Shown one piece after another: positions 25,798 to 34,081 of a stretch of 64,000 nt of DNA. Each line of letters opens with the position of its first letter. Positions within the stretch are counted from its first letter, which is position 1. Below the pieces are notes generated by a model. The model searched no databases. It worked only from the letters and a program-made list of their open reading frames with translations, and was not told the origin of the DNA. The DNA is from Balneicella halophila (GTDB taxonomy: Bacteria; Bacteroidota; Bacteroidia; Bacteroidales; Balneicellaceae), in contig NZ_QENZ01000003.1 of assembly GCF_003096835.1 (NCBI RefSeq), positions 496,001 through 560,000 on the forward strand, in the 5' to 3' direction. A program made the position numbers and the translations under genes.

Positions 25798-26787
25798 ATG
25801 AAAGTAGCGGTAGTAGGAGCCACGGGAATGGTTGGAAGAAAAATATTAACCCTATTAGAAGAGCGTAATTTTCCTGTTGAGGAGTTGCTTCCTGTAGGGA
25901 GTAAAAGCTCTGTGGGAAAGCAGGTTCTATTTAAGGATAAAGAATATGTAGTGCTATCTGTAGAGGAAGCAATAGAAGCTGAACCAAACTTAGCGATTTT
26001 TTCTGCTGGTGGATCACTTTCATTAAAGGAAGCACCTCGTTTTGTAGCCACAGGGACAACTGTGGTTGATAATTCTTCTGCATGGAGAATGCATGTAACT
26101 ACTCCTTTGATTATTCCGGAAATTAATGCGAAGGTACTGAAACCTACAGATAAAATAATTGCTAATCCGAATTGTTCTACGATTCAAATGCTGATGGCTC
26201 TTGCTCCTATACATAAAGAATACGGAATAAAGCGAATTATTGTTTCAACTTATCAATCAATAACAGGGACTGGCGTTAAAGCTGTGGAACAAATGGAAGC
26301 TGAGCGTAGAGGAGAAGATGCAGAGAAAGTCTATCCCTATGAGATTGATAAAAATTGCTTGCCTCATTGTGATGTGTTTTTAGAGAATGATTATACCAAA
26401 GAAGAAATGAAACTGGTAGAAGAAACACAAAAGATATTAGATGCTCCTGAAATGCGGATAACTGCTACTGCAGTGCGTGTTCCTGTTGTGGGTGGACACT
26501 CTGAGAGTATTAATGTGGAGCTAGAAAAAGCGTTTACCATTGAGGGAATTAGAGAAGTCCTTGGAAGTGCTGATGGGGTGGTGGTGCAAGATGATGTGGC
26601 AAACTTGCTATACCCCATGCCTTTACTAGCACATGATAAAGATGAAGTTTTTGTAGGGCGTATTCGCCGAGATACTTCCTGCCACCAAGCATTAAATCTT
26701 TGGGTAGTAGCAGACAATATCCGAAAAGGAGCTGCTACCAATGCCGTTCAGATAGCCGAGTACCTTTTGAAGAAGGACTGGTTGTAG
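25798..26787 (+). CDS. asd: Aspartate-semialdehyde dehydrogenase
   Basis: NADPH-dependent reduction of aspartyl phosphate to aspartate semialdehyde, for lysine/DAP, threonine and methionine synthesis. It is 329 residues with the N-terminal nucleotide motif VAVVGATGMVGRKIL, the catalytic Cys126 in IANPNCSTIQ and the substrate-binding RVPVVGGHSESINVELEK segment with its conserved histidine. Length is normal. It stands alone with intergenic DNA on both sides. Confidence 0.95.
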   Translation: MKVAVVGATGMVGRKILTLLEERNFPVEELLPVGSKSSVGKQVLFKDKEYVVLSVEEAIEAEPNLAIFSAGGSLSLKEAPRFVATGTTVVDNSSAWRMHVTTPLIIPEINAKVLKPTDKIIANPNCSTIQMLMALAPIHKEYGIKRIIVSTYQSITGTGVKAVEQMEAERRGEDAEKVYPYEIDKNCLPHCDVFLENDYTKEEMKLVEETQKILDAPEMRITATAVRVPVVGGHSESINVELEKAFTIEGIREVLGSADGVVVQDDVANLLYPMPLLAHDKDEVFVGRIRRDTSCHQALNLWVVADNIRKGAATNAVQIAEYLLKKDWL

Positions 26788-26841
26788 TAAGTCAAAAATA
26801 TTTTCTAACTTTATAAACTGTAATCCCCAAAATATATTGTT

Positions 26842-27122
26842 ATGAAAACAAAAATCTTTTTGATTACAATCTTTGCTTTATGCTTTTCTTTAGGAGTAAT
26901 AAGCTGTGATGATGATAAAAATGGGAGAGAAGATAAAATATTGTCAGTAAAGGATTTTATAAAATCAAAATCAGGAAAAGCGATTTTCCGTTAAATATAG
27001 TTTTGAGTAATAATAAATCAAAGAAAGAATTTGAATTCCAGTATAAAGACGGAACTGATTGGATGAATACTGATTTCTTAATAAACTCTGATAATGATTT
27101 TTCAATTTTGGGGTATTCCTAG
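26842..27122 (+). pseudogene. Small lipoprotein gene, frameshifted
   Basis: ATG 26842 opens a 50-codon frame with a lipoprotein signal (IFLITIFALCFSLGVISC|DDDKN). It stops at 26992 after KSKSGKAIFR. A second frame overlapping from 26982 reads DFPLNIVLSNNKSKKEFEF, then QYKDGTDWMNTDFLIN, to TAG at 27120-27122. The amino-acid composition and direct continuation suggest a single gene of about 93 codons with a one-base shift near 26975-26985. No family is recognised. Both pieces could instead be the remnant of a longer gene. Confidence 0.5.
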
Positions 27123-27190
27123 ATATCTCCTATAAGCTCATTTATAAAGAGTATCAATGTTGTTAAATTTTCTATATCTCTGTTTATTTA

Positions 27191-27222
27191 TACTTGACTC
27201 AAAACGAACCAAAAACTCACTT
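27191..27222. repeat. TTGGTTCGTTTTG element, inverted copy
   Basis: ACTTGACTCAAAACGAACC followed by AAAAACTCACTT is the reverse complement of the central part of the element at 6321-6371, with one or two changes. Confidence 0.5.
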
Positions 27223-27390
27223 TCGTTCAAACAGTTGATGTTTTCGGAACGGTTACATTACACTATTTCTTAACGCTTTATTTTCAAGGTTTCTCTTAAA
27301 CTACTTGATAATCGTAGCGTGATATGCCTTCTCTCTTCAGCATGTCAGCAAAACAGTTTTAGTCAGTTCGATTTCTATGACAAAAGCAAT

Positions 27391-27467
27391 ATTCCCCCTT
27401 GTAGAAGAGGGACAGGGAGATTGACTATTATATTTCAATTCCTCTAACTCCATTCGCCAAGGGAGAA
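27391..27467. repeat. Palindromic intergenic element, copy 3 (inverted)
   Basis: TTCCCCCTTGTAGAAGAGGG, CAGGGAGATTGA, then TCAATTCCTCTAACTCCATT and CGCCAAGGGAGAA. It is the reverse complement of the layout at 6011-6080. Confidence 0.6.
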
Positions 27468-27565
27468 TTTACTCACTATTGGATAATACTAACGTGGGAC
27501 TCTTCACTGTGTTCAGAGGACAAAAAACAAGGATAAAATAGGCTGCATGACAAACCATGAAATAT

Positions 27566-27676
27566 AGCCCCGATTGTAGTGGTTATCCTTTTTTGTAAAA
27601 AATATAGTGTAAGCGCAAAAAAGATAAAAACGAAAAGCGGGACTTTGATTACAAAATAGGATAACCTACCGCTACG
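27566..27676. repeat. AGCCCCGATTGTAGTG...GCGGGACTT dispersed element, copy 2
   Basis: AGCCCCGATTGTAGTGGTTA, CCTTTTTTG, AAAAAGATAAAAACGAAAAG, CGGGACTT, then ACCTACCGCTACG: the same blocks in the same order as at 11131-11249, with differing internal spacers. Confidence 0.62.
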
Positions 27677-27765
27677 AAAAAAACAGTTACAACTAGAGTT
27701 CTGTAACTTAATTTATGTTGAGAAAACACTAATAGAAGATATGCTTGCTATATCGTGAGTGAATT

Positions 27766-28170
27766 CTAATATTTCTTAGAATTAAAAACATTTGTTGACC
27801 AAAGTGCCCAAAGTATTAATAATGGCTGAAAAAACAGACGTATTAGTCTTTTAGTGTCAGTATTAAGAACAAATGCATTTATTTCATTCATATATTGAGA
27901 TAAGTTTCCGAAGAATACTAACACTAGAAATATAGCCAAAGCTATTCCCACAGCTTTTCGCTTGCGAACAATGAATAGAATTGCCAATCCAAATAATATT
28001 TCTACGATTCCTGACGAGACAACCATGAAATCTAGAAATTCAGGATTTTATGGTAGCCACAGAGGAACTAACTTTTGAAATTCTACTCGTTGAGAGGTAA
28101 GATGTGCCACTCCTGCGTAAATCATGAAAATAGCGAGGAGAATACGCATTATCCGCTTAAATAACTGCAT
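27766..28170 (-). pseudogene. DoxX-like membrane protein, inactivated tandem copy
   Basis: From ATG at 28168-28170 the frame reads MQLFKRIMRILLAIFMIY, then a segment matching the intact neighbour, and reaches LVPLWLP where an in-frame TAA (28048-28050) interrupts before NPEFLDFMVVSSGIVEILF. The remaining 86 codons stay in frame to 27766 and align with the intact paralogue immediately upstream (both read TDTKRL.RLFFQP.LILWALWST). A single substitution therefore separates it from an intact gene. Translation could restart at the internal ATG 28024-28026, but the product would lack the first helix. Confidence 0.85.
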
Positions 28171-28181
28171 TACTGTATTCG

Positions 28182-28640
28182 TTAATTATTTGATTTATTA
28201 AATAGGTATTTTAAGGCACCAGTAGACCATAAAGCCCATAAAATTAACACGGGCTGAAAAAACAATCTGACTAATCTTTTAGTATCAGTATCTAAACCAA
28301 ATGCATCAATACCGTTTGTGTATTGAGAAATGTTTCCAGGGAAAACTAAGACAAAGAATATGGCTAGCGCAATACCAACTTTGATTTTGTGCTTCACTAA
28401 GAATATCATAGCTAAACCAAAAAGGATTTCCACGATACCTGAAGATACAACAACAAAATCTATAAATGCAGGGTCAGAGGGTAACCATCTTGGTACCTGT
28501 GCTTGAAATTCTTCTCTCTGAAAGGTTAGGTGCCCTATTCCTGCTAAGGTCATAAAACCGCCTAAAATGATTCTTGCAGTGTTTTGAAAAATATTTGTTT
28601 TCATATAGCTATAGTTGTTTTGTATGGAATGTAATTCCAC
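28182..28640 (-). CDS. DoxX-family membrane protein
   Basis: A 152-residue (or 140 from the second ATG, MKTNIFQNT) protein with four predicted membrane segments: ILGGFMTLAGIGHLTF, FVVVSSGIVEILFGLAMIFLV, VGIALAIFFVLVFPGNISQY and RLFFQPVLILWALWS. The order and the conserved GH and glycine positions fit the DoxX/DoxD-like group. Substrate unknown. The second ATG gives the cleaner N-terminus. A broken tandem copy lies 11 bp downstream. Confidence 0.75.
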   Translation of the reverse strand: MELHSIQNNYSYMKTNIFQNTARIILGGFMTLAGIGHLTFQREEFQAQVPRWLPSDPAFIDFVVVSSGIVEILFGLAMIFLVKHKIKVGIALAIFFVLVFPGNISQYTNGIDAFGLDTDTKRLVRLFFQPVLILWALWSTGALKYLFNKSNN

Positions 28641-28711
28641 AAAAATACAGGCACAGGGTAAATAATTTGTCGTTCAGTTTAAAGATTTAATAAAATAGAA
28701 AGCTAAGTCTT

Positions 28712-29041
28712 TTATACTTTTTTGCTACTATAGCCTTTATCAGTAAGTATTTTATGAACCTTTTCTTTATTGTCTCCTTGTATGATGATTTCGCCGTCTT
28801 TAGCATTTCCGCCTACGCCACATTGTCGTTTAAGTTGCTTGGCAAGTTCAGCCAAATCTTCATCAGAACCTACAAAACCTTGAACTAAAGTTACAACTTT
28901 CCCTCTACGTTGCTTTCTGTCAAGAACTATTTTTAAGTGTTGCTCTTCGGGGACAAGGGTTGTTTCTTCCTCAAATTCATCTTCTATTTGGAAATTAGGA
29001 TTGGTCGAATAGACGATATTTCGTTCTTTTTTCTTACTCAT
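28712..29041 (-). CDS. SUI1/YciH-family translation initiation factor-like protein
   Basis: A 109-residue protein with the SUI1/eIF1 fold in its C-terminal 80 residues: RRGKVVTLVQGFVGSDEDL, then LAKQLKRQCGVGGNAKDGEI and IIQGDNKEKVHKILTDKGY. The RQCGVGG-K-GEI stretch is the family signature. The bacterial YciH role in initiation fidelity or stress is only partly defined. Its start overlaps the upstream nucleoside phosphorylase stop by 8 bp. Confidence 0.88.
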   Translation of the reverse strand: MSKKKERNIVYSTNPNFQIEDEFEEETTLVPEEQHLKIVLDRKQRRGKVVTLVQGFVGSDEDLAELAKQLKRQCGVGGNAKDGEIIIQGDNKEKVHKILTDKGYSSKKV

Positions 29042-29909
29042 CGCTAGTAAGTTTGTTCAATACGAGTTCGATCAATTCCTGTACCTTAGGATGGTAATCA
29101 GAATTAGCTTCTTTAAGCACTCTATTAGCAATAATAAGACAACAACAAGCTGCTTGGTGTCCTAAGAGTTTTGAGAGTCCAAAAATTGCAGAACTTTCCA
29201 TCTCATAGTTCGTAATATGGAAATTTTTATACTCAAAAGATGCTAACTTATCATTCAATTCCGGGTCAGCTGTTTTTAATCTCACTACTCGCCCTTGCGG
29301 TCCATAGAATCCATTTGCTGAGACAGTTACGCCTTTCATCATGCTCTCGTCCATTAATTTGTCGAGTAGTTTTGTACTAGCATCGACAATATAGGGTGAG
29401 GCTAAATTAGGCATCCAATCCATATGCTTTTTGAATGCTTTTTCAAATTCCAAATCTGCTACCTTATCGCGGTCTGCATAGAAATTTAACATTCCATCAA
29501 AACCTATAGATTTTTCAGATAATAAAAATGAATTCACAGGAATATCTGCTCGTAATCCCCCAGAAGTACCAACTCGAACTATGTTAAGTTCTGTGTGTTG
29601 TTCTTTCGGTTTTAAGGTTTCAAAATCCATATTCACCAAAGCATCTAACTCTGTGATGACTATATCAATATTGTCAGTGCCGATTCCTGTAGAAACTACA
29701 CTTAAGCGTTTGCCATTATAGTATCCAGTTTTGGTTACAAACTCACGGCTGCTTACATGGTGTTCTACACTTTCGAAAAAACTTGCTACTAGGTCGACTC
29801 TCCCGGGATCACCAACGAGAATCACAGTTTCAGCCAATTGCTCTGGACGTAGGTGAAGATGGAATATACTTCCGTCTTTATTGATAATCAATTCAGAATT
29901 TGTTTCCAT
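29034..29909 (-). CDS. Nucleoside phosphorylase (uridine phosphorylase-like)
   Basis: A 291-residue member of the PNP/UDP family, which splits nucleosides with phosphate. Visible motifs are VILVGDPGRVDLVASFF at the N-terminus (phosphate site), VVSTGIGTDNIDIVITEL, IVRVGTSGGLRADIP and the ribose-binding ITNYEMESSAIFGLSKLLGH near residue 230. The NYEMESS motif is typical of uridine phosphorylases, but the exact base preference is not certain. It follows queA by 12 bp. Confidence 0.88.
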   Translation of the reverse strand: METNSELIINKDGSIFHLHLRPEQLAETVILVGDPGRVDLVASFFESVEHHVSSREFVTKTGYYNGKRLSVVSTGIGTDNIDIVITELDALVNMDFETLKPKEQHTELNIVRVGTSGGLRADIPVNSFLLSEKSIGFDGMLNFYADRDKVADLEFEKAFKKHMDWMPNLASPYIVDASTKLLDKLMDESMMKGVTVSANGFYGPQGRVVRLKTADPELNDKLASFEYKNFHITNYEMESSAIFGLSKLLGHQAACCCLIIANRVLKEANSDYHPKVQELIELVLNKLTSDE

Positions 29910-29921
29910 GAGAGTTGTTTG

Positions 29922-30974
29922 TTAGCGTATCATTAGCATTGCATCACCGTAAGTACCAAATCGGTATTTTTCTTTGATAGCCACTTGGTAGGCATCCATA
30001 ATCAATTCATGACCTCCAAAAGCCGTTGCTGTCATCAGCATTGTAGAATAAGGCATGTGGAAGTTGGTAATCATTGCATTAGGAATTACCACATCATAAG
30101 GAGGGAATATAAATCGGTTTGTCCATCCTTGAAATGGTTTTAATAAACCTTCAGAAGTTATTGTGCTTTCAAGGGTACGCATAACGGTTGTTCCCACTGC
30201 ACAAACTTTATGATTGGTTTTTTTTGCTTTATTCACAATCTCACAAGCCTCTTCACTTACAAATATCTTTTCAGAATCTACTTTGTGTTTTGCCAAAGCT
30301 TCCACATCTACGCTACGGAAGTTGCCGAGACCTACATGCAAGGTCACAAAAGCTGAGTTAACACCTTTTATCTCCATTCGTTTTAACAGCTCACGGCTAA
30401 AGTGTAAACCTGCAGTAGGTGTTGCTACCGCACCTTCATGCTTAGAATAGATTGTTTGATAACGTTCTCGATCTTCCTCATCTGGTTCACGCTTGATGAA
30501 TATTGGGAGTGGTGTCTCGCCGAGTGAATACAGCGTTTCACGAAACTCCTCATAACTGCCATCATAAAGGAATCGTAACGTGCGCCCTCTTGAGGTTGTA
30601 TTATCAATAACCTCAGCTACAAGAGCTTCATTTTCACCAAAATACAATTTGTTGCCAATACGGATTTTTCTTGCTGGAGAAACGAGAACATCCCATAATT
30701 TCATTTCGTTGTTGAGCTCTCGTAATAAAAAGACCTCAATCTTAGCTCCTGTTTTCTCTTTATTTCCGAATAGTCTTGCAGGAAAAACTTTAGTATCGTT
30801 AAAGACAAATACGTCGTCTTCTTCGAAATAGTCTAAAACCTCCTTAAAAACACGATGTTCAATATCACCTGTTTTGGTATTGATAACCATCAAGCGTGAT
30901 TCATCACGATGCTCTGCTGGACGTTGTGCTATAAGTTTCTCTGGTAAGTTGTATTTAAAATTTGATAATTTCAT
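29922..30974 (-). CDS. queA: S-adenosylmethionine:tRNA ribosyltransferase-isomerase (QueA)
   Basis: Transfers and isomerises the ribosyl part of SAM onto preQ1 in tRNA to make epoxyqueuosine. It is 350 residues with the family segments [20 protein letters not shown] (about 10-29), [31 protein letters not shown] and [15 protein letters not shown]. With queD in the window this points to queuosine synthesis. It lies in the conserved DUF3098-uppP-truB-queA block. Confidence 0.95.
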   Translation of the reverse strand: MKLSNFKYNLPEKLIAQRPAEHRDESRLMVINTKTGDIEHRVFKEVLDYFEEDDVFVFNDTKVFPARLFGNKEKTGAKIEVFLLRELNNEMKLWDVLVSPARKIRIGNKLYFGENEALVAEVIDNTTSRGRTLRFLYDGSYEEFRETLYSLGETPLPIFIKREPDEEDRERYQTIYSKHEGAVATPTAGLHFSRELLKRMEIKGVNSAFVTLHVGLGNFRSVDVEALAKHKVDSEKIFVSEEACEIVNKAKKTNHKVCAVGTTVMRTLESTITSEGLLKPFQGWTNRFIFPPYDVVIPNAMITNFHMPYSTMLMTATAFGGHELIMDAYQVAIKEKYRFGTYGDAMLMIR

Positions 30975-31016
30975 GTAAGGAAAGTATATTTTATGCGCAA
31001 AAATAAGTGAACAAAG

Positions 31017-31730
31017 TTAGTGATAATTTTTGATTTTTTCAAGACAGCTTTCAATATCACTCGCCTTGGATAAATCGTAGCTTCCTATGCGAGAGCGAAT
31101 TAATCCGGTAAGATAAGCTCCACTTCCTAATGCTTCGCCAAGGTCTCTCGCGATAGAGCGAATATAAGTTCCTTTCCCGCAAACAATCTTTAGTCGGAGT
31201 TCTTGTCCTTCAAATGAGAGGAATTCAATGGATTCTATCTTCACAGGGCGAGATTTCAACTCAAAATCCTGTCCGGCGCGCGCGCAATCATAAGCACGTT
31301 TACCTTTTATTCTCAAAGCAGAAAAGTTTGGAGGAATTTGGGAAATCTCACCGACAAATTGCTTCAGTTGTTCTTCGATAAGTTCCTTGGTAATATGTGA
31401 AAACGGATAGGTCTTATCCTCAGGCTGTTCGGCATCGTAGCAAGGCGTTGTTGCACCAACTTTCAAAGTCGCAATATATTCTTTATCCAATCCTTGGAAA
31501 TCTTCAATTCGTTTTGTATATCTTCCGGTACAGACAATGACAACACCTGTAGCTAATGGATCAAGGGTGCCTGCATGTCCTATTTTTATTTTTTTGAACT
31601 TTCCTCGAAATTGATGTAGCAAACCAAATTTGAGTTTGTTGACTACTTGAAAAGACGTCCACCCTAAAGGTTTATCAACTACGAAAAATGCTCCTTCTTG
31701 AAAATTTTCTTCTTCTTTAAATTCGATCAT
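31017..31730 (-). CDS. truB: tRNA pseudouridine(55) synthase
   Basis: Makes pseudouridine 55 in the T-loop. It is 237 residues from ATG 31728-31730 (MIEFKEEENF), with FVVDKPLGWTSFQVVNKLK and the catalytic Asp57 in GHAGTLDPLATGVV. The open frame continues back to 31799, but that stretch overlaps the uppP coding sequence and adds 23 unrelated hydrophobic residues, so the later start, 5 bp after uppP, is chosen. Confidence 0.93.
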   Translation of the reverse strand: MIEFKEEENFQEGAFFVVDKPLGWTSFQVVNKLKFGLLHQFRGKFKKIKIGHAGTLDPLATGVVIVCTGRYTKRIEDFQGLDKEYIATLKVGATTPCYDAEQPEDKTYPFSHITKELIEEQLKQFVGEISQIPPNFSALRIKGKRAYDCARAGQDFELKSRPVKIESIEFLSFEGQELRLKIVCGKGTYIRSIARDLGEALGSGAYLTGLIRSRIGSYDLSKASDIESCLEKIKNYH

Positions 31731-31735
31731 TTGAT

Positions 31736-32530
31736 TTAAAATAAGGTATATACAACAGCAATAGTTCCAATAATTGCACAGTAAATAGAAAAGTACCAAA
31801 GTTTAGCATTCCGAACCAGTGCAACCATCCAACGGCATGCAATAATACCAAAAATAAAAGCACCAATGAAACCTGCACTTAAAGAGGATAGCATTTCATT
31901 TGAAAAATGAAGTGTATCAGCATCAAGCAGGTCTTTTGCCATAGCTCCGAAGATAAGAGGAATCACCATAAGAAAAGAGAACATCGCCGTTTTGGAACGG
32001 TCATTCCCAAGAATAACGGAAGTAGCAATTGTAGCCCCTGAACGTGACACTCCTGGAAGGATTGCCACAGCTTGTGATAGACCAATGATAAAAGAGTCTA
32101 TAAAGCCAATATCTTTCTTGGTTTTCTTTGCACGTCCTGCCAGAAGTAACAATAATGCAGTAAGTAACAACATGCAACCTACCAGCAGAATATTGCCGGA
32201 GAATAATTTCTCTATGGTATCTTTCATAAAATATCCGACTAAAGCTGCAGGAATCATGGAAACGATGATTTTTAAAGTGAAATCTATAGCCTCATTTTTT
32301 CCTTTAACTAATCCGACTAAAATTTCTCCGACTTCTTTGCGAAAAACCACTAGCGTACTCAATGCAGTAGCCGTATGTAAGGTGAGCGTAAAGAGTAGGT
32401 TTTGATCACCTTCCAAGTCAAGACCCAGCATCACTTTGAAAAGTTCAATATGTCCACTCGAGGAAACAGGTAAAAACTCGGTAAGTCCTTGAACTATTCC
32501 TATAATTAAGGCTTTAAAAATTTCGTACAT
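31736..32530 (-). CDS. uppP: Undecaprenyl-diphosphate phosphatase (UppP/BacA)
   Basis: Integral membrane enzyme that recycles the undecaprenyl carrier for peptidoglycan and LPS. It is 264 residues with eight or so membrane segments and the two family motifs GLTEFLPVSSSGHIEL (about 15-30) and LPGVSRSGATIATS (about 158-171). It lies between DUF3098 (3 bp) and truB (5 bp). Confidence 0.95.
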   Translation of the reverse strand: MYEIFKALIIGIVQGLTEFLPVSSSGHIELFKVMLGLDLEGDQNLLFTLTLHTATALSTLVVFRKEVGEILVGLVKGKNEAIDFTLKIIVSMIPAALVGYFMKDTIEKLFSGNILLVGCMLLLTALLLLLAGRAKKTKKDIGFIDSFIIGLSQAVAILPGVSRSGATIATSVILGNDRSKTAMFSFLMVIPLIFGAMAKDLLDADTLHFSNEMLSSLSAGFIGAFIFGIIACRWMVALVRNAKLWYFSIYCAIIGTIAVVYTLF

Positions 32531-32533
32531 GGA

Positions 32534-32785
32534 TTATTTTTTGCGAGGTTTTTTGATGATGGCATAAAATACCGTTGCAAAACCAGCTATCACGATAAAA
32601 GGGGCTAAGGTTATTCTGCGAAAGCTAAAAATGCTATCATCAAAAACCGCAGGGTCTTGTGAGCCTGAGCCTGTCATCAAACTAAAGCCTAATACTACAA
32701 CCCCAAATCCTATAGCAATAAGAATATAGTTTTTTGCAGATAGCGGATATCCCTTTTCGTTATTTTCTTTGTCTGTTTGTTTCAT
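32534..32785 (-). CDS. DUF3098 small membrane protein
   Basis: An 83-residue protein with two membrane helices (YILIAIGFGVVVLGFSLM and LAPFIVIAGFATVFYAI) linked by a segment with GSQDPAVFDDSIFSFRR. DUF3098 genes usually sit next to uppP in Bacteroidota, often with ftsX upstream; ftsX is absent here. Function unknown. Confidence 0.85.
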   Translation of the reverse strand: MKQTDKENNEKGYPLSAKNYILIAIGFGVVVLGFSLMTGSGSQDPAVFDDSIFSFRRITLAPFIVIAGFATVFYAIIKKPRKK

Positions 32786-32895
32786 TTTACTAACAATTTG
32801 AACTACAAATTACGTCAAAATTTTAGAGAGTTTAGACAGAAACGTTAAAAAAGTAAGTTTTTATCCTTGCTTACTACTGATTCTGTTATAAACGA

Positions 32896-32926
32896 AAAGC
32901 TCTTTTACACATAGCAAAAGAGCTTT
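32896..32926 (-). terminator. Terminator after the DHODH-like gene
   Basis: AAAGCTCTTTT and AAAAGAGCTTT form an 11-bp stem around a 9-base loop. On the minus strand it is followed by TCGTTT; on the plus strand by CTTTTTTTT, so it could act in both directions. Confidence 0.7.
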
Positions 32927-32951
32927 CTTTTTTTTAAAAGGCAAATAAAAC

Positions 32952-33968
32952 CTATGCAGGAGTTTGCATATGTTTGAGCACAAAATGTCTAAATTCTTTC
33001 ATAAATTGTACACGCTCCCATGAAGCGGTATCACCTTCTCCTTTGTGATTAAGTTTACCTCTAAAATCCTCAATAGACTTATATTCTTTTTCTTTCATCC
33101 ACTTTTCAATGAATTCAAGCATTTCTCCGACAACTGTGAAGTTATTTTTGTAAAGTGCTGTTGCTATTTGTACTAAAGGCGCTCCAGCTAATAATAATTT
33201 TACAACATCTTCACCAGTATGAATACCAGTAGTTGCAGCCATATCTGCATCAATCTTATCAGACATTAATCCGACCCAACGCATAGGCAGTGCAATTTCA
33301 TTATTATGACTGAGGACAAATGCAGAATCCAATGTTTCGTCATGAATGTTTATATCTCCGGAGTAGTATCTGTTGAAAACAACAATACCCTTTGCACCTG
33401 CTTCTGAGAATCTTTGAATCATGTGTCCCATAGCAGTGAAATAGTGACTAATCTTCACAGTTACCGGGATATTCTTTACTTCAGAAATCACTTGTTTAAC
33501 GATAGAAATATAAGTGTCCTCAATTTCTTGAGATGTTTTATTGATATCAGATGGTAATGCAAACATATTCAATTCGATAGCATCAGCACCTGCTTTTTCA
33601 ATTTCTGAAGCCAAGTATGTCCATTTCTGATTGCTTACTGCATTTATACTGGCAATAATAGGAATATCAACCGCTTTTTTACATTCTGAGATTAAACTTA
33701 AATACGTACGAATAATATCTTCGTGTTGATCTTCTTCCATATAGTCTAGGGTCTCAGGATAGACAAATGGACGTGCAGTCATTTTCTGCATCAACTCTTC
33801 CATCTCAATAAGAATTTCTTCCTCAAAGATAGACTTTAGTACCACTGCACCTACGCCTGCCTCAGCTAGTTTTTTAACTCTTGGCAATGAATCTGTGACA
33901 CCAGAGCTAGATGCTATGATTGGATTTTTTAATTTTAATCCTGCATATTGTGTTTCTAAATTTGCCAT
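32952..33968 (-). CDS. Dihydroorotate dehydrogenase-like FMN protein
   Basis: A 338-residue TIM-barrel protein of the DHODH/PreA class: ETQYAGLKLKNPIIASSSGVTDSL at the N-terminus, IIASINAVSNQKWTYLA, GADAIELNMFALP, IPVTVKISHYFTAM and TTGIHTGEDVVKLLLAGAPLVQIATALY (FMN phosphate site). Such proteins are commonly annotated dihydroorotate dehydrogenase-like; whether pyrimidine synthesis is the true role is not shown here. It is monocistronic with a terminator downstream. Confidence 0.83.
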   Translation of the reverse strand: MANLETQYAGLKLKNPIIASSSGVTDSLPRVKKLAEAGVGAVVLKSIFEEEILIEMEELMQKMTARPFVYPETLDYMEEDQHEDIIRTYLSLISECKKAVDIPIIASINAVSNQKWTYLASEIEKAGADAIELNMFALPSDINKTSQEIEDTYISIVKQVISEVKNIPVTVKISHYFTAMGHMIQRFSEAGAKGIVVFNRYYSGDINIHDETLDSAFVLSHNNEIALPMRWVGLMSDKIDADMAATTGIHTGEDVVKLLLAGAPLVQIATALYKNNFTVVGEMLEFIEKWMKEKEYKSIEDFRGKLNHKGEGDTASWERVQFMKEFRHFVLKHMQTPA

Positions 33969-34081
33969 GTATGTATTTTTTTAAGGTTTGTTTTTTATTA
34001 CTAACAAAGATAAAAATATTTTATGAGTTTTGTAACGATTGCGTGCTTCTTTAGATTATTTTTAGATAACTAGTAATGAGG

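Larger units (their letters stand above)
27123..27765. other. 640-bp repeat-bearing intergenic region
   Basis: No gene is seen. It holds, in order, an inverted copy of the TTGGTTCGTTTTG element (27191-27222), an inverted copy of the palindromic element (27391-27467), a degenerate reversed CATTCTGAACGAAG box (27494-27520) and a second copy of the AGCCCCGATTGTAGTG element (27566-27676). Bases 27230-27385 hold nothing I can name. Confidence 0.65.

Noticed and set aside
31731-31799. Longer TruB N-terminus
   Set aside because: The added residues overlap uppP coding sequence and are hydrophobic, unlike TruB; ATG 31728-31730 is adequate.
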